DNA of 64,000 bases from Bradyrhizobium vignae (lineage in GTDB: Bacteria; Pseudomonadota; Alphaproteobacteria; Rhizobiales; Xanthobacteraceae), in contig NZ_RDQF01000030.1 of assembly GCF_004114425.1 (NCBI RefSeq), positions 1 through 64,000 of the forward strand, given 5' to 3'. Each line of letters opens with the position of its first letter. Position 1 is the first letter of the stretch. Shown piece after piece: positions 62,546 to 64,000 of this stretch. The notes beneath the pieces are model-generated. The model was not told the DNA's origin. It was given only the letters and a program-made list of their open reading frames with translations, and ran no database searches. The position numbers were made by a program, and so were the translations under genes.

Positions 62546-64000
62546 GCGATGTCATCTCGTCCAGCTTCGTCCGCAGGGACCTGCTCGCCGAGCGTCCGGC
62601 GCCGGTGAAGACCACAGGCTTCATCGGCCTGATGCGCACGCGCCTGTTCAACTCGCCGACGAACATCCTGCTGACGATCCTGGGCGCCTTGCTGCTCTGG
62701 TTCACCATCGTTCCTTCCGTCAAGTTCCTGATGGTCGATGCGGTCTGGAGCGGTCAGGACCGCACCGCCTGCCTCGCCGAGAACGCCGGCTTTGCGGTCG
62801 GCGCCTGCTGGCCCTACATCCAGGCGAAGCTCCCGCAGCTGATCTACGGCTTCTATCCCGAGGCCGAGCGCTGGCGGGTGGATCTGACGCTGTTGCTCGC
62901 AGCCGTCCTGCTGTTGCCGCTGCTCGTTCCGCGGCTGCCGGCGAAGGGCCTGAATGCCGGCCTGTTCTTCGCCGCCTTTCCGGTGGTCGCATTCTTCCTG
63001 CTGCACGGCGGCGGCATCAAGGGCTTCGGCCTGAGCTGGACGGCCGGCCTGCTGCAACTGTTCGACGAAAGCATCCTCGGTGCCGGGCAGGCGCTGCTCA
63101 GCCTGAGCAAGACGTCCGCCGTCGCTCCGCTGCTGTGGGTCGTCGGAAGCCTCGTCGTGCTGCTCGGCACAGCGATCCAATGGCTGATCTTTCCGCTCAC
63201 TTGGCTGCGCGATTATATTCAGGGCATGGGGCGGCCGGTCTGGGCTGATTTTGCCATCACGGCCGCGATTGTCGGCCTGATCGCCTTCGTTCTGGGCGGT
63301 GGCGTTCGCACCGGCGGCCGGGCTCTGGCATCGAGCATCGGCACCTTGATTGGCATCGCGATCGTTATCAAGCTGATGGGGCTCGACCACGGGGGATTGC
63401 CGATCGTGGCAACCAATCTCTGGGGCGGCCTTTTGGTGACGCTGGTCGTCTCCGTCACCGGCATCGTCACCTCGCTGCCGATTGGCATTGCGCTCGCGCT
63501 CGGCCGCCGCTCCACCATTCCGTTGATCCGGATCTTCTCGATCGCCTTCATCGAGTTCTGGCGCGGCGTGCCGCTGATCACCGTGCTGTTCTTCGCGACC
63601 TATATGCTGCCCCTGTTCCTGCCCGGCAATTTCACCGTCGACGGTCTGGTCAGGGCGCTGATCGGCATTGCGCTGTTCACGGGCGCCTATCAGGCCGAGA
63701 ACGTTCGCGGTGGGCTCGCTGCGATACCGCGCGGTCAAGGCGAGGCGGCGGCCGCCCTCGGATTGTCCTGGTGGAAGACGACGTCGCTGATCGTGCTGCC
63801 GCAGGCGCTGCGTCACGTCATTCCGAACCTTGTCAACAGCTTCATCTCGCTGTTCAAGGACACCTCGCTGGTTTCGATCGTGGCGCTGTTCGACCTCCTG
63901 GGCTCGCTGCGCGCCTCGTTCTCGGATCCAAAATGGTCGACGCCGTCGACCGCGTTCACCGGTTTCGCCTTCGCCGGGATCATCTATTTCATCTTCTGCT
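62542..64000 (+). CDS. aapM: General L-amino acid ABC transporter permease, truncated at window edge
   Basis: An open frame from the ATG at 62542 runs off the right edge (486 full codons). It starts MSDVISSSFVRRDLLAERPA and includes FNSPTNILLTILGALLLWFT, NAGFAVGACWPYIQAKLPQL, IYGFYPEAERWRVDLTLLL and, near the edge, FIEFWRGVPLITVLFFATYM and a second EAA-type loop (GEAAAALGLSWWKTTSLIVL PQALRH). These fit AapM. The last few codons and aapP are missing. Confidence 0.93.
   Translation, partial: MSDVISSSFVRRDLLAERPAPVKTTGFIGLMRTRLFNSPTNILLTILGALLLWFTIVPSVKFLMVDAVWSGQDRTACLAENAGFAVGACWPYIQAKLPQLIYGFYPEAERWRVDLTLLLAAVLLLPLLVPRLPAKGLNAGLFFAAFPVVAFFLLHGGGIKGFGLSWTAGLLQLFDESILGAGQALLSLSKTSAVAPLLWVVGSLVVLLGTAIQWLIFPLTWLRDYIQGMGRPVWADFAITAAIVGLIAFVLGGGVRTGGRALASSIGTLIGIAIVIKLMGLDHGGLPIVATNLWGGLLVTLVVSVTGIVTSLPIGIALALGRRSTIPLIRIFSIAFIEFWRGVPLITVLFFATYMLPLFLPGNFTVDGLVRALIGIALFTGAYQAENVRGGLAAIPRGQGEAAAALGLSWWKTTSLIVLPQALRHVIPNLVNSFISLFKDTSLVSIVALFDLLGSLRASFSDPKWSTPSTAFTGFAFAGIIYFIFC

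Overview
The window looks like a Bradyrhizobium or close rhizobial alphaproteobacterium. The basis is high GC, the style of the small proteins, the palindromic intergenic repeats, the Aap amino-acid transporter, a complex I NDUFS4-type subunit and a leucine-catabolism operon under an AraC-type regulator. I had no database access, so all family names come from reading motifs.

Region A (1-20129) is accessory DNA. It opens with the 5' part of an AI-2E/PerM-type membrane protein and continues with many short genes, most of unknown function: secreted peptides, a PRC-barrel protein, a zinc-ribbon peptide and coiled-coil peptides. They surround a Ku gene for non-homologous end joining (no LigD in view). 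Then come a RidA-like protein, a multiply frameshifted IS110 transposase, an outer-membrane beta-barrel, a lipoprotein, a GIY-YIG-like protein and a PEBP-like secreted protein. At the right end lies a compact group: an excisionase-like fragment, a TIR/nucleoside-deoxyribosyltransferase-like protein, a membrane peptide, a secreted SNase-type nuclease, an unknown 205-aa protein and a tyrosine integrase. The integrase abuts a 47-bp copy of the 3' half of tRNA-Pro(UGG) (20083-20129). I read this as the right attachment site of an integrated island whose left end lies outside the window. Several genes here are broken, as expected of decaying mobile DNA.

Region B (20130-31233) is chromosomal. It holds an OpgC-like protein, an NDUFS4-type subunit, an Lrp/AsnC regulator, a DUF3551-type peptide, and an AraC regulator divergent from isovaleryl-CoA dehydrogenase, methylcrotonyl-CoA carboxylase beta and alpha, and HMG-CoA lyase. 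These are steps of leucine breakdown to acetoacetate and acetyl-CoA; the hydratase step is not encoded here.

Region C (31234-39250) has two TRAP transporter operons on the minus strand. The first is followed by a DapA-superfamily aldolase. A FadR-type GntR regulator sits between them, with a perfect 19-bp palindrome upstream, suggesting regulated uptake and breakdown of an organic acid.

Region D (39251-45272) carries small envelope and stress-type proteins (MXKDX repeat protein, DUF6481-type, glycine-zipper protein, DUF2171-type), an unassigned PLP-dependent fold-I enzyme and tRNA-Arg(UCU).

Region E (45273-58579) is envelope biology: an alpha-2-macroglobulin with an intact thioester motif paired with PBP1C; an ArnT-like glycosyltransferase, PAP2 phosphatase, DPM1-like glycosyltransferase and LAB_N protein, which look like a lipid-linked sugar pathway; and a Na/Pi cotransporter.

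Region F (58580-64000) has a cystathionine beta-lyase and aapJ-aapQ-aapM, with aapM running off the right edge.
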